DNA of 64,000 bases from Oxalobacter aliiformigenes (GCF_027116575.1 NZ_CP098252.1:620001-684000); one strand, 5' to 3'; shown: positions 10,162 to 19,390, numbered from the stretch's first letter. The notes: generated by a model not told the origin, from the letters alone. Numbers and translations: made by a program.

Positions 10162-12618
10162 ATGAGCTTAGACAAACCGAAACAGGAAGGTTTCCTCGCC
10201 AGCGATGTAGAAGCCCTGAAGCGTTCCATTTCAAACAATTTGCGTTACCGCTCGGGCAAGATTCCGTTGACGGCAACGCGCGGGGACTGGTTGCTGGCTT
10301 CCGAGCTGGCGGTTCGCAACAGGCTTGTCGAGCGCTGGCTGAAATCGAATACGGCCTATTATGAACAGGGTTCCAAAATCGTCTATTACCTTTCCATGGA
10401 ATTTCTGATCGGTCGTACTTTCCAGAACGCACTGGAATCGCTTGATATTGCGGAAGACATGCGTGAAGCGCTGAGCGATCTGGCTGTCGATATGGAAGAA
10501 ATCATCAATTACGAACCGGATGCGGCGTTGGGAAATGGCGGGCTGGGCCGTCTGGCCGCATGTTTTCTGGACTCCATGGCGACACTGAACATTGCCAATA
10601 TTGGTTATGGCATCCGTTACGAATATGGGATGTTCAAACAGGAAATTGTTGACGGTTATCAGGTCGAAACACCGGACTACTGGTTGCTGACACGCGGCAA
10701 TCCCTGGGAATTCCCGCGTCCCGAATTGCAGTTCCATGTCCGTTACGGCGGCCATATCGACCAGTCCAGCGGGAGGGCGCGCTGGGTGGACACGCACAGT
10801 GTGCTGGCGATGGCGTACGATACGATCATTCCGGGTTATGGCACCGAATGTGCGACGACTTTGCGGCTCTGGTCGGCCAAGGCGACGTCGGAGATCAACC
10901 TGTCCGCTTTCAACAAGGGCAATTATGCCGGGGCGGTGGAAACAAAAAACATGTCGGAAAACGTCACGCGAGTGCTTTATCCGGATGATTCCACGCCGCT
11001 TGGCCGCGAGTTGCGTCTGATGCAGGAATATTTTTTCGTTTCGGCCAGCCTGCAGGATCTGATTCGCCGGCATCAGCTCAACAATCCGAGTTTCGATGAT
11101 CTGGCCGACAAAATTTCCATTCATCTGAACGATACCCATCCCGTTTTGGCAGTCCCGGAACTGATCCGTCTCCTGGTCGATGTTCAGGGAGTTCCGTGGG
11201 GGCAGGCATGGGCACTGGCGCAACGGATTTTTTCCTACACCAACCATACCCTGATGAGCGAAGCACTGGAAACCTGGCCGGTTGAACTGATGGGCCGGGT
11301 TTTGCCACGTCATCTGATGATTATTTTCGATATCAATAACGAATTTCTCACGATGGTCGCCCAGAAGTTCGGTAACGACAATGATCTGATGCGGCGTATT
11401 TCGCTGATTGACGAGACCGGTGAACGCAGGGTGAGAATGGCGTATCTCGCGGTGGTTGCCAGCCACAAGATCAATGGCGTTTCGGCACTGCATTCCGAAT
11501 TGATGAAAAAATCGATTTTTGCGGATTTCGCACGGATATTCCCGGAACGGTTCACGAACGTTACCAATGGCATTACTCCGCGCCGGTGGCTGTCACAGGC
11601 GAATCCGTTGCTGTCCGAACTGATCGATGACCGGATCGGCCGTGACTGGCGTCTTCATTTCGACGAGATCGGAAAAATGAAACCGTATGCCAGCAATCCC
11701 GCGTTTCTGGGAAGCTTCAGGGCGGTCAAACGTCAGAACAAGCAGAGGCTTGGTCGCTGGGTAAGAAACAATCTGAATATCTCCCTAAATCCCGATTCGC
11801 TTTTCGATGTACAGATCAAGCGGATTCATGAATACAAGCGCCAGCTTCTGAATGTATTGCATGTTATTACCCGCTATAACCAGATCAAGGCCAATCCGGA
11901 AGTGAACTGGGTCCCGCGTTCGGTCATTTTTGCCGGCAAGGCAGCTTCGGCCTACCAGATGGCGAAGGATATCATCAAGCTGATCAACGATGTTGCCGTC
12001 AGGGTCAATAATGACAAGGATGTCGGCAACAAGCTCAAGGTGGTGTTCATTCCGAATTATGGTGTCAGTCTGGCAGAAATGATCATCCCCGCAGCCGATT
12101 TGTCGCAACAGATTTCAATGGCGGGGACGGAAGCGTCAGGTACCGGCAACATGAAGCTGGCGGCAAATGGCGCGTTGACGATCGGTACTCTGGATGGCGC
12201 GAATATCGAGATTATGGAACGTGTCGGTTCAGACAATATATTCATATTCGGCAATACGGCTGAACAGGTTGCCGAAATCAAGAACGGCAATTATCAGCCG
12301 CGGGAGTATTATGAACGGATTCCGGAACTGAAACAGGCGCTTGACCAGATCCGGGACGGATTTTTCTCACCGGATGAGCCAGGACGTTTCCGGGCCATTT
12401 ATGATTCCCTGATCAATTATGGTGACCGCTATCTGGTACTGGCTGATTATGAGAGTTATGTGGCGACGCAGAAACAGGTCGATACCTTGTACCGGCAGGT
12501 CGTCCGCTGGGATGTCAAGGCGATAGCGAATGTGGCCGGTGTCGGGTATTTCTCGTCGGATCGTGCCATTTCGGAATATGCGAAAGAAATATGGCAGGTT
12601 GATCCGATTGACATGTAA
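10162..12618 (+). CDS. glgP: Glycogen phosphorylase
   Basis: Phosphorolyses alpha-1,4 glucan ends to glucose-1-phosphate (GT35, pyridoxal phosphate dependent). The product from ATG 10162 is 818 aa, close to E. coli GlgP. Visible landmarks are [65 protein letters not shown] and the PLP-lysine motif [14 protein letters not shown] with Lys665. The longest frame starts at a TTG (10135). ATG 10162 is better placed, 5 nt after GGAGAA (10151-10156), and gives [15 protein letters not shown]. With GlgX it forms the breakdown arm of this locus. A mutational drift to maltodextrin use (MalP) is possible but the setting argues for glycogen. Confidence 0.97.
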   Translation: MSLDKPKQEGFLASDVEALKRSISNNLRYRSGKIPLTATRGDWLLASELAVRNRLVERWLKSNTAYYEQGSKIVYYLSMEFLIGRTFQNALESLDIAEDMREALSDLAVDMEEIINYEPDAALGNGGLGRLAACFLDSMATLNIANIGYGIRYEYGMFKQEIVDGYQVETPDYWLLTRGNPWEFPRPELQFHVRYGGHIDQSSGRARWVDTHSVLAMAYDTIIPGYGTECATTLRLWSAKATSEINLSAFNKGNYAGAVETKNMSENVTRVLYPDDSTPLGRELRLMQEYFFVSASLQDLIRRHQLNNPSFDDLADKISIHLNDTHPVLAVPELIRLLVDVQGVPWGQAWALAQRIFSYTNHTLMSEALETWPVELMGRVLPRHLMIIFDINNEFLTMVAQKFGNDNDLMRRISLIDETGERRVRMAYLAVVASHKINGVSALHSELMKKSIFADFARIFPERFTNVTNGITPRRWLSQANPLLSELIDDRIGRDWRLHFDEIGKMKPYASNPAFLGSFRAVKRQNKQRLGRWVRNNLNISLNPDSLFDVQIKRIHEYKRQLLNVLHVITRYNQIKANPEVNWVPRSVIFAGKAASAYQMAKDIIKLINDVAVRVNNDKDVGNKLKVVFIPNYGVSLAEMIIPAADLSQQISMAGTEASGTGNMKLAANGALTIGTLDGANIEIMERVGSDNIFIFGNTAEQVAEIKNGNYQPREYYERIPELKQALDQIRDGFFSPDEPGRFRAIYDSLINYGDRYLVLADYESYVATQKQVDTLYRQVVRWDVKAIANVAGVGYFSSDRAISEYAKEIWQVDPIDM

Positions 12619-12776
12619 AAATTTTGATTTTGGGAAAATTTTACGTTACTTTTGAGCAAGTTCAAAAAAACGGGGTGTTGGCGGGGTATTCTGTCGGATA
12701 CGGAAATCCGTGAACAGGAACCGGTAAAAATGTGTGACGGAATCGCCTTAAACTTTTGCCAAAACAGGATGCGAAA

Positions 12777-12950
12777 ATGGAAAAATCGAAATCGCCTTAT
12801 GAACAGGTCAGCCAGGAACTGAATGAATTCAGGGAAAGACGGATCGCCGAACGTCGTTCCAGACCACGTGGCACACCGGATCGCCGCCGGAGCCAGAATA
12901 ATGAAATCCAGCAGTCGGATAAACATTCACCACGCAGGAATCTGCATTGA
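12777..12950 (+). CDS. Small Arg-rich protein of unknown function
   Basis: This is a 57-aa product, very hydrophilic and basic, with a central Arg-dense run (FRERRIAERRSRPRGTPDRR). There is no signal peptide or membrane segment. ATG 12777 follows AGGA (12766-12769) by 7 nt, which is why I preferred it to the TTG at 12756. It lies alone between glgP and a methyltransferase gene, with about 150 bases on each side. ERR/DRR repeats of this kind occur at the ends of unrelated bacterial proteins, so they give no function. It may be a real small gene or a chance frame; the ribosome-binding site is the main support. Confidence 0.45.
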   Translation: MEKSKSPYEQVSQELNEFRERRIAERRSRPRGTPDRRRSQNNEIQQSDKHSPRRNLH

Positions 12951-13096
12951 TTTTATGGCGAAGGCGGATCGGACAGTGTTTTGTGTGGATGCGCTTTAGT
13001 CTTGTTTTTCCATGGGAGGAACATTTTCCGTAATGTCCCTGACGCCGATTCATCGCTTTCAATGGCGACGGGATGTCCAAAACCTGAAACAGTATC

Positions 13097-13735
13097 ATGA
13101 GTGAAACGAGCAAGGATCCGGGCAAGCCGGCCCGGATCTGGAACGAGCTTTTTGACGGACCGGAGTATCTGTTTGGTACCGAACCGAACGATTATCTGGT
13201 TGAAAAGCGGGATTATCTGAAACGATGCAGCAAAGTCCTTCTTGTCGCGGACGGTGAAGGCAGAAACAGCGTCTGGTGTGCCCTGCAGGGAATGGAGGTC
13301 GATGCGTTCGATTTGTCCGAAAAAGCGATCGCCAAGGCAAGAAAACTGGCGCAGGAAAAAGGGGTTTCCGTCAATTATTCTGTCAGCAGCATAGATGGCT
13401 GGAACTGGGAAAACGACAGTTATGATGCGGTCATCGTAATTTTTGCCCAGTTCGCCACGCCCAATATGAGGTCACGTCTTTTTGACGGTTGCATCAGGAC
13501 GCTGAAACCGGGCGGAATCCTGATTCTTCAGGGATACACACCGAAACAGCTGGAGTTCGGGACCGGTGGCCCGGCAAAAGTCGAGCATCTTTACACGGAG
13601 GAAATGCTTTCCGGTTATTTCGGAATGATGGATATTCTGGAGTTGAGAAGTTATGACGCATTTATCCGTGAGGGAGCGCGACATACCGGTATATCGGCTC
13701 TGATCGGAATGGTTGCGCGCAAAAAGGCCGAATAA
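13097..13735 (+). CDS. Class I SAM-dependent methyltransferase (TehB-like group)
   Basis: The 212-aa product has a Rossmann methyltransferase core. Motif I appears as VLLVADGEGRNSVW in place of the usual VLDLGCGEGRN, followed by an acidic residue (DAFD) for the ribose, motif II/post I around DSYDAVIVIFAQF, and LKPGGILILQGYTPKQL. The N-terminal block (IWNELFDGPEYLFGTEPN) resembles tellurite-resistance/thiopurine-type small-molecule methyltransferases, where it lines the acceptor pocket. The substrate cannot be named. The gene is monocistronic by spacing: 146 bases upstream and 68 downstream without overlaps. Confidence 0.8.
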   Translation: MSETSKDPGKPARIWNELFDGPEYLFGTEPNDYLVEKRDYLKRCSKVLLVADGEGRNSVWCALQGMEVDAFDLSEKAIAKARKLAQEKGVSVNYSVSSIDGWNWENDSYDAVIVIFAQFATPNMRSRLFDGCIRTLKPGGILILQGYTPKQLEFGTGGPAKVEHLYTEEMLSGYFGMMDILELRSYDAFIREGARHTGISALIGMVARKKAE

Positions 13736-13740
13736 ACCTC

Positions 13741-13767
13741 TTTTACGGGAAAATTAATTGCTATACT
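13741..13767 (+). promoter_or_regulatory. Candidate sigma-70 promoter for the zinc-ribbon gene
   Basis: TTTTAC (13741-13746) and TATACT (13762-13767) are separated by 15 bp, 36 bases before the ATG at 13804. The -10 matches consensus at 5 of 6 positions. The -35 is weak and the spacer is shorter than ideal. Confidence 0.3.
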
Positions 13768-13803
13768 AGTCACTTCAGTCAACTGGAAGACAGGTTTGTT
13801 TTT

Positions 13804-14292
13804 ATGGCGATTGTGAAGTGCAAGGTCTGCGGCGAGGAGATTGAGGAAACCATCCCGAAGTGTCCGCGTTGCGATTCTCTGGGGCCGAAAAGAGGAAAAA
13901 AAATCCGTTTGATCCTGCTATGCGTCATGGTAGTAATTCTTGCTTTTCTCGGTCTTGGTTTTTATCTGAAAATGAATGAGGTCGAAAAACCTTATGAAGA
14001 AGTCCTGAAAGAAAAACTGGATGCCAAGCTTTCGCAACGGGGGCTGACGGCCATGTTGTTGCTGCGGAGCCGGCTCGACAATCCGGATAGCATGCAATTG
14101 ATATCGTCCACTGCCAATGAGGATGGATCCGTTCTCTGTTTTGAATTTACGGAAACGGATGTGTCGGGGAAAAAGAAGAAATCGAAAGCGGCTTTCGTTG
14201 ACGGGGAGCTGAACCGGACGGAAGCGGGATGGAGGCTTTTTTGTGTCGGCAAGTCCATGCGGCCGATTACGGTGAAAAAGCAGCCGATGTAA
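13804..14292 (+). CDS. Zinc-ribbon, single-pass membrane protein of unknown function
   Basis: The 162-aa product begins with a four-cysteine zinc ribbon (CKVCGEEI at 6-13, CPRCDSLGP at 21-29). A Lys/Arg patch and one transmembrane segment follow (about 36-56, LILLCVMVVILAFLGLGF), then a C-terminal domain of about 105 residues (60-162) predicted to lie across the membrane. The positive-inside rule (RGKK before the helix) puts the zinc ribbon in the cytoplasm. The C-terminal part (SRLDNPDSMQLIS, later CFEFTETD) looks like a small beta-rich domain but I cannot assign it to a family. The start ATG follows a T-rich stretch with no clear Shine-Dalgarno. The gene is isolated from its neighbours. Confidence 0.65.
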   Translation: MAIVKCKVCGEEIEETIPKCPRCDSLGPKRGKKIRLILLCVMVVILAFLGLGFYLKMNEVEKPYEEVLKEKLDAKLSQRGLTAMLLLRSRLDNPDSMQLISSTANEDGSVLCFEFTETDVSGKKKKSKAAFVDGELNRTEAGWRLFCVGKSMRPITVKKQPM

Positions 14293-14875
14293 TTTGGATA
14301 TCGTTTGCGCACCTGAAACCAGTCCGGCGCCGGGTGCGTTTTTGTTTGCGAGACTGTCTGGGTATCGATGTGAATGAAAACAGGGCAAATAATAAGAACC
14401 ATATCCCTTGACGTTTTGGGCTGAAAACTTTCAATTCTTCCGGCGGCAATACTTGTTACCGGGTAGAGGGAGATATTTGTCGATCATGCTTCGAAGAAAA
14501 ATCTTCTGCCCGAAAAAGACCGCTATAAGACCGCTGCCGTTTTTTTCATTTGCCCGGCTGTCTGTCAGGATATGGGACACCACAATAACAATAAAAAGAA
14601 ATACGGTCGGCGCATTCGTTTTCTGTCGCCCATGTAAAAATGGCACCGGAAAAGGCATATTGCAGTATGGACAGCAGGCAATGGGGGTAGCCATCCTGTT
14701 TCAAGCAGGAGTACAGGAAATTCCGGCCCTGGACGGAAATGCGCTTGTGTCTGGCAGAATGAATGTGGTGATTTTTTGCGGATATCAGGCGGGACGAAAT
14801 GATTTTATTGGCCGAACCGGATGCCGCCATGCTGGCAAGTGAAAGCAGGTCGGCATCCCGTTCGGAAATTTCTGT
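14293..14875. other. 583-base region without a convincing gene
   Basis: Lies between the stop of the zinc-ribbon gene and the stop of the minus-strand DUF2059 gene. Short frames exist on both strands (14408-14842 plus, 14431-14694 minus), but their products have biased, low-complexity composition and no ribosome-binding site. I see no tRNA, terminator or repeat. It may be decayed coding sequence. Confidence 0.5.
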
Positions 14876-15394
14876 TCAAGGGTTCGCTGCCGGAAGAGAC
14901 TTGTCTTGTGGCGCCAGATTCATGGATTCGCCCAGGGCTGTATTCATGCGGCTCAGGATGGATACCATTTTCTGGCGCATGATGTCGGAAGTCTTGTCCA
15001 TGATGAGAGGCATTTTCCTGATGAACATTTTCCCGGTCGGCGATTCGTAAAATGCGATCAGACTCTGGAGTTCCTCTTCCGTAAAGGTTTCACGATAAAT
15101 CCGGATATAGTCCGGCATCATTTTTTTCCAGCTGAATTCTTCCTTGACGATATTTTTGTATTTGTTCAGAAAAGATTCGGCCATTTTCTTTTTTTCTGCG
15201 GTCATGTTGTCCAGTTGCAGAATCGGCTTCAGTGTGGTTTCGATGATGTCGTCTGAATCGGCAATGGCGGAATCATTCAGTTTTTGCGCCTCTGTCAGGA
15301 TCAGAAGTTTTTCAATGGAGGCATCCTGCGCAGGAGTCGCGAATGCCGGTACGGAAAAAAATACGGCAAGCAGAAGGATCAGGAGTCGTTTCAT
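14876..15394 (-). CDS. Secreted DUF2059 family protein
   Basis: The 172-aa product has a clear Sec signal peptide (MKRLLILLLAVFFSVPAFA, cleavage after about residue 19). A mostly alpha-helical mature part follows, with the DUF2059 signature near its C-terminus: a YRETFTEEELQSLIAFYESP block followed by TGKMFIRKMP. Members are widespread periplasmic proteins without a known reaction. The family block after the FTEEEL turn is intact, so the protein is probably functional. It is a single minus-strand gene whose 3' end faces the zinc-ribbon gene across a 583-base gap. The opposite gene (15745 on the plus strand) is divergent, with 350 bases between starts. Confidence 0.75.
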   Translation of the reverse strand: MKRLLILLLAVFFSVPAFATPAQDASIEKLLILTEAQKLNDSAIADSDDIIETTLKPILQLDNMTAEKKKMAESFLNKYKNIVKEEFSWKKMMPDYIRIYRETFTEEELQSLIAFYESPTGKMFIRKMPLIMDKTSDIMRQKMVSILSRMNTALGESMNLAPQDKSLPAANP

Positions 15395-15744
15395 GGTTTT
15401 CTTTCTGTAATGAAGTATGAAAAAGGGTTGCGTGCATATCAGGCAACCGGTGTCCCGCTTTTATGGCAGATTGTCCCGGCGAAAATCGTTTTTGCCGGAC
15501 GGTTATGCCGGAAATTCCGGGAACGCCCCAATCATTCCGCAAAAAGCGGACTGGTGCAATCCGCAAACCGTAAGATATTGTAACAGGAGGGTATCCAGGG
15601 CCATCATTTTCCGTATTTGATGTGTTTTCTTGATTCCGGTAAAAGAGGGAATCCGGTTTTCGTCCAGTATGCATCCATGTACTTTTTGATACAGGTAGTA
15701 AACGGTGTCGGGATGCAAGATGCATGATGCATGAAAGGAAAATG
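15395..15744. other. Divergent intergenic region between the DUF2059 gene and the choloylglycine-hydrolase-like gene
   Basis: These 350 bases separate two divergent secreted-protein genes and must hold both promoters. Short antisense frames run through it but none has a ribosome-binding site or family resemblance. I could not define a convincing -35/-10 pair for either side. Confidence 0.4.
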
Positions 15745-16845
15745 ATGAGAACAGGAAAACGGATGCTTTTGCTGGCAGCCTGGGTTGCGGGTTTGGCGGG
15801 TGGTACTGGTTTCATGATGCAGGAGGCCGGGGCCTGTACAAGGATATTGTATGTCGGGGACCGGAATATGGTGGCAACAGGCCGCAATATGGACTGGAAT
15901 GAGGATATGATGTCCAATTTGTGGGTTTTTCCAAGAGGAATCCGGCGCAATGGACTGGCGGGGCCGAATTCACTCGATTGGCAGTCCCGTTATGGCAGCG
16001 TGATCGTTTCCGGATATGAGGCGGGTAGTACGGATGGCATGAATGAAAAGGGATTTGTCGCGAATCTGCTTTTTCTGGCTGAATCCGATTATGGCAAACC
16101 ACCAGAAAACGCAAAAGTCCTTTCGTTGAGTCTCTGGTTGCAGTATTTTCTGGATAATTATGCGACGGTGGATGAAGCCGTCCGTGCCCAGCGACAGAAC
16201 CCGTTGCATCTGATTTCATCGAAGCCGATTCCTAACGGGAAAGAATCGAAGGTTCATTTATCCATTTCAGATGCAACTGGCGATTCGGCCATTTTTGAAT
16301 ATATTGACGGCAAGCTGGTTATCCATCATGGCAGGGAATATACGGTCATGACCAATTCGCCGGTTTACAGCGAACAGCTGGCGATCAATACCTACTGGCA
16401 GGATATCGGAGGTACTGTGTTTCTGCCCGGAACAAACAGGTCGGCAGACCGGTTTGCCCGTGCTTCCTTTTTTCTTGAGGCGGTTCCCAGAAAACTGGCG
16501 CCGAACTATATCCGCAGTGTTCCCGGTCAGAAATATGATTACCAGGCCGTTGCCGAGGTACTGAGTATCAATCGAGCGGTCAGTGTCCCACTGGGTATTA
16601 CGACACCGGGCAAACCCAATATCGCCTCGACGATCTGGCGTACTGTCTCCGATCAGAAGAACCGGATTTATTATTTCGATTCGGCGACACGTCCCAATAC
16701 CTTCTGGGTGGCATTCGACAAGCTCGATTTCGACCGGAACGCGCCGGTCAGAAAACTCACTATCCAGAATGGTGAAGTCTATTCCGGTGAAGTGTCAGGC
16801 TATTTCAGGCCTTCGGAACCGCTGAAGTTCATGGATGCCTTGTAA
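15745..16845 (+). CDS. Secreted choloylglycine hydrolase / penicillin V acylase family enzyme
   Basis: An Ntn-hydrolase that cleaves linear amide C-N bonds; family members deconjugate bile salts, hydrolyse penicillin V or degrade acyl-homoserine lactones. From ATG 15745 the product is 366 aa with a signal peptide ending AGA, so that processing exposes Cys31 (ACTRILY), the expected N-terminal nucleophile. Other family landmarks are ATGRNMDWNEDM, GMNEKGFVANLLFL, MTNSPVYSEQ and NRSADRFARASFF. Start choice: ATGs at 15724, 15727 and 15742 are also in frame. AAAGGA (15734-15739) sits 5 nt before 15745, so I favour that one. The substrate is not deducible; Gram-negative periplasmic members more often act on penicillin V or acyl-homoserine lactones than on bile salts. 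Confidence 0.85.
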   Translation: MRTGKRMLLLAAWVAGLAGGTGFMMQEAGACTRILYVGDRNMVATGRNMDWNEDMMSNLWVFPRGIRRNGLAGPNSLDWQSRYGSVIVSGYEAGSTDGMNEKGFVANLLFLAESDYGKPPENAKVLSLSLWLQYFLDNYATVDEAVRAQRQNPLHLISSKPIPNGKESKVHLSISDATGDSAIFEYIDGKLVIHHGREYTVMTNSPVYSEQLAINTYWQDIGGTVFLPGTNRSADRFARASFFLEAVPRKLAPNYIRSVPGQKYDYQAVAEVLSINRAVSVPLGITTPGKPNIASTIWRTVSDQKNRIYYFDSATRPNTFWVAFDKLDFDRNAPVRKLTIQNGEVYSGEVSGYFRPSEPLKFMDAL

Positions 16846-16949
16846 CAGAGGGGTATGAAACAGTCGGGGATGTCGGTGTGTGTGCCGCATAATGTGGTCT
16901 TAATTGACTAAAATAAAATGAAAATATGCCACGTTGGCGGATAGACTGA

Positions 16950-16955
16950 TATAAT
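16950..16955 (+). promoter_or_regulatory. Consensus -10 element of tRNA-Pro
   Basis: A perfect TATAAT lies 12 bases before the first base of the tRNA, as expected for a stable-RNA promoter. At the matching -35 position (16927-16932) the sequence TGCCAC is a poor match to TTGACA. Confidence 0.55.
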
Positions 16956-16964
16956 GCTCGTCTG

Positions 16965-17043
<79 letters not shown>

Positions 17044-17051
17044 AAGAATAC

Positions 17052-17085
17052 AAGGGGTACAGAATCGTTTCTGTACCCCTTTTTT
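17052..17085 (+). terminator. Rho-independent terminator of tRNA-Pro
   Basis: An 11-bp perfect stem, GGGGTACAGAA/TTCTGTACCCC, with a TCGT loop (17054-17079), extended by AA/TT and followed by six T. Confidence 0.9.
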
Positions 17086-17603
17086 CGTCTGGACCCGGCG
17101 ATATTCGTGATGAAAACGGTGCGGCATGAACTATCGGTGGCGTGCATGAGGATATTGTCTTTTTGCCTGCGAAAATACGGATATTTGCCCGATTGTGCTT
17201 ATTTACAAACCGTTTCTTCCAAAAAAGTACCCGTGAAGAAGTACGTTCACGGGCAAAGAATTTTAACTTGATAGGCAAATTTATTATGCAGTATATTTGC
17301 AAAAAAATACATATATTTTTCAAAAAAAATTACATGAAATTTCGATTTTTTTAATTGTGTCATGGCGTATCCGGCAAAGTCCGTCAACTGTCTGCCACTT
17401 TTCCGGAAAAACGGCCGGTTTTTATGTGGCAGTTCTGTTATTGACGAACAGCTTTTTGATTGACGGAAGAGATTACGCAGAAGGGCTATCCTTTCCGGAT
17501 ACTCTTGTTGTTTCAACAAAAGATTCCTTGGTGAAGATGCTGACAGGAAAGATTGCCCGTTCCGTTGTTTTCCGGAGCGCGGGAAAAACAACCGGTTTTC
17601 ACG
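17086..17603. other. 518-base AT-rich region after tRNA-Pro, no convincing gene
   Basis: The stretch 17150-17400 is markedly richer in A+T than its surroundings, with poly-A and poly-T tracts around 17295-17350. It holds a perfect 8-bp dyad, CCCGTGAA (17230-17237) and TTCACGGG (17246-17253), and a larger nested inverted repeat TTTGCCCG (17184-17191)/CGGGCAAA (17250-17257). No open frame here has a ribosome-binding site or family resemblance. The position behind a tRNA and the base composition suggest foreign or decayed DNA. Confidence 0.5.
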
Positions 17604-18464
17604 CTAGTGGAGAATTTCTTCCGGAGTGAGAGATCTGGCCCGTGCGATCTGTTCGGGAGTCATTTCGTTTTCCAGTGTTTTCAGGGCTTCTTCTGCTTCG
17701 GTTTGTATTTGTGCCGCACGATTGAGGAGGACATAAGCCGCGATTTTGCTATCCGGATTGTTTGGGGTGTTTGCATAAAGGGTCCCGAGAGCATACAGGG
17801 CTTCGGGCAAGCCCTGTCTGGCGGCACGACGGAACCAGTGAACGGCCTGTTGCAGGTTACGGGAAGCCCCTTTTCCTGTCAGGCTAGCAAATCCCAGGCT
17901 GTATTGGGCCTTGGCATTCCCGGTGTCTGCCGCTTTCCGGAACCATTGTATGGCGGTCAGGTCGTTCTGGAGGACGCCTTTCCCGTTGTAATAGGCCACA
18001 CCAAGATTGTACTGGGCTTCGGCATACCCCTGGTGGGCGGATTTTTTCCACCAATAGACAGCCTTCTGGTAATCCTGATGAATTCCTTTTCCGGTGTAAT
18101 AGGCTGTTCCCAGATTGTTCTGGGCATTCGGCAGATCGTTTTCCGCTGCTTTTCCGTACCAGTGAACCGCCAGCTCGTCGCTTTGAGGGACACCTTTGCC
18201 GCTGGCATAGAGCAGTCCCAGATTATACTGGGCTCCCGGTTTTCCTTGTTCCGCCGCTTTTTTATACCAGTAAGCAGCCTGTTCGGGATTGCTGGCGATG
18301 CCCAGACCGTTTGCATAGGCATTTCCCAGATAAAACTGGGCCTGAATGTCGTTTTGTCTGGCTCGCTGGAGAAGTATTTGCATATTGCTGTCTGCCGCGA
18401 AGGAAAAGGATATGCAAAAAAGTGATATTGAAGCGATCACGGGTGCAAGGATTCTGGCCGACAT
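17604..18464 (-). CDS. Secreted Sel1-like repeat protein
   Basis: The 286-aa product has a signal peptide (MSARILAPVIASISLFCISF, cleavage near SFA/AD) and then about six to seven tandem Sel1-like repeats of 36 residues. Each follows the pattern A-x-x-WY-x-KAA-x-x-G-x-x-x-AQYNLG-x-x-Y-x-x-G-x-GV (about 40-265). Such solenoids bind proteins or peptidoglycan enzymes; no enzymatic function is implied. A longer frame begins at 18497, but the ATG at 18464 has AGGA 7 nt upstream and places the signal peptide at the N-terminus. The gene is isolated, with large gene-free gaps on both sides. Confidence 0.8.
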   Translation of the reverse strand: MSARILAPVIASISLFCISFSFAADSNMQILLQRARQNDIQAQFYLGNAYANGLGIASNPEQAAYWYKKAAEQGKPGAQYNLGLLYASGKGVPQSDELAVHWYGKAAENDLPNAQNNLGTAYYTGKGIHQDYQKAVYWWKKSAHQGYAEAQYNLGVAYYNGKGVLQNDLTAIQWFRKAADTGNAKAQYSLGFASLTGKGASRNLQQAVHWFRRAARQGLPEALYALGTLYANTPNNPDSKIAAYVLLNRAAQIQTEAEEALKTLENEMTPEQIARARSLTPEEILH

Positions 18465-19102
18465 GGAAAGTTCCTGTTTCAAAAAAGTTTGCTGCAATGT
18501 TTATCTTACCGAATTTTAGCCCGGTAAAGGGTGGTATGAATCACTTCATGTCGAAAGGGTGGTTTTGCGGGTGGAAGAACCGGATTTGCGGCAAGACAGG
18601 CAGGATGGATCGAAATACCGGTTTTTCCGCAGGTAGCCGGAAATGAAAACATTCCGCCGAATGGCAAAATAGCGAGCGAAATCCGGTATGAACGAAATTG
18701 AAAACGGAACCGGACATGAAATCCTGCGGTGTCATTGTTGGACAAGCCGCTTTTTTAACGGATTCCGGCATGATTGAGTACATTTTTCGATGTTTTGTCA
18801 TATAACGGCTTCGGTCGCTTTGTCTCCGTCAATCAGTGTCCGTGATTTCATTCATCTCTCACAGGGCAGTTATGCGTGTGTGCATACGTATCGGTATGTC
18901 AAATTTCCTTTTGGCAATCGGGAGATTTCCCTGTCTGGCTGGTAGATAGATGAACGCCATGGGGTTGGTGCCAGAATCATGGGTACCGATGACAAAACGG
19001 GGGGCTGTTTCGCTTGGTTTTGCCGTGAAATGGCGGGTATTCGCCAGAGCCGGATCGGGTAACCGGATATTGGGCGGCCGTTATGAAACCACAGGATGAG
19101 TG
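18465..19102. other. Gene-free region upstream of the Sel1 gene
   Basis: About 640 bases, with short overlapping frames but no recognisable product on either strand. The minus-strand promoter of the Sel1-repeat gene must lie at its left end. I see no tRNA, repeat or terminator. Confidence 0.4.
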
Positions 19103-19270
19103 ATGCTGTTCCCTGTCGATGCCATTCTGTCCGTCTGGCGGAACATGGGCAGGAATACGATGGTGGACAGTTCGATGCAACAGGACGGGAATTTACCGGC
19201 GTTTATGCAAACACCGGAAAAAATAAAGGATGATGACGTGTTTCCGGAAGAAAGTCGCGGTTATTGCTGA
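19103..19270 (+). CDS. Possible small protein, 55 aa, unknown
   Basis: ATG 19103 is preceded by AGGA (19093-19096) at 6 nt and opens a 55-codon frame ending TGA at 19268-19270. The product is hydrophilic, with an acidic C-terminal part (EKIKDDDVFPEESRGYC). No signal peptide, membrane segment or known family is visible. It is the only frame with a plausible ribosome-binding site in the 926-base gap between the Sel1 gene and hpf, so I record it at low confidence. Confidence 0.25.
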   Translation: MLFPVDAILSVWRNMGRNTMVDSSMQQDGNLPAFMQTPEKIKDDDVFPEESRGYC

Positions 19271-19344
19271 ACGATGGAATCCGGGAAGGTGAGTTCGCCG
19301 GTGGCGGGAAAGTGTTCATGAAGGATAGGAAAACGGCATTTCCC

Positions 19345-19370
19345 AAAAAAAGGCGCTTTTCGCGCCTTTT
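19345..19370 (-). terminator. Rho-independent terminator of the kdsD-hpf gene cluster
   Basis: Read on the minus strand, AAAAGGCGC/GCGCCTTTT form a 9-bp stem with a GAAA tetraloop followed by an uninterrupted run of T. It lies 20 bases after the hpf stop. The plus-strand reading has only four T after the stem, so the main direction is minus. Confidence 0.9.
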
Positions 19371-19390
19371 GAACAGCGGAAAATAATACC

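Noticed and set aside
14408-14842. 144-codon plus-strand frame in the gap before the DUF2059 gene
   Set aside because: The product has no coherent hydrophobic core or family match and no ribosome-binding site.
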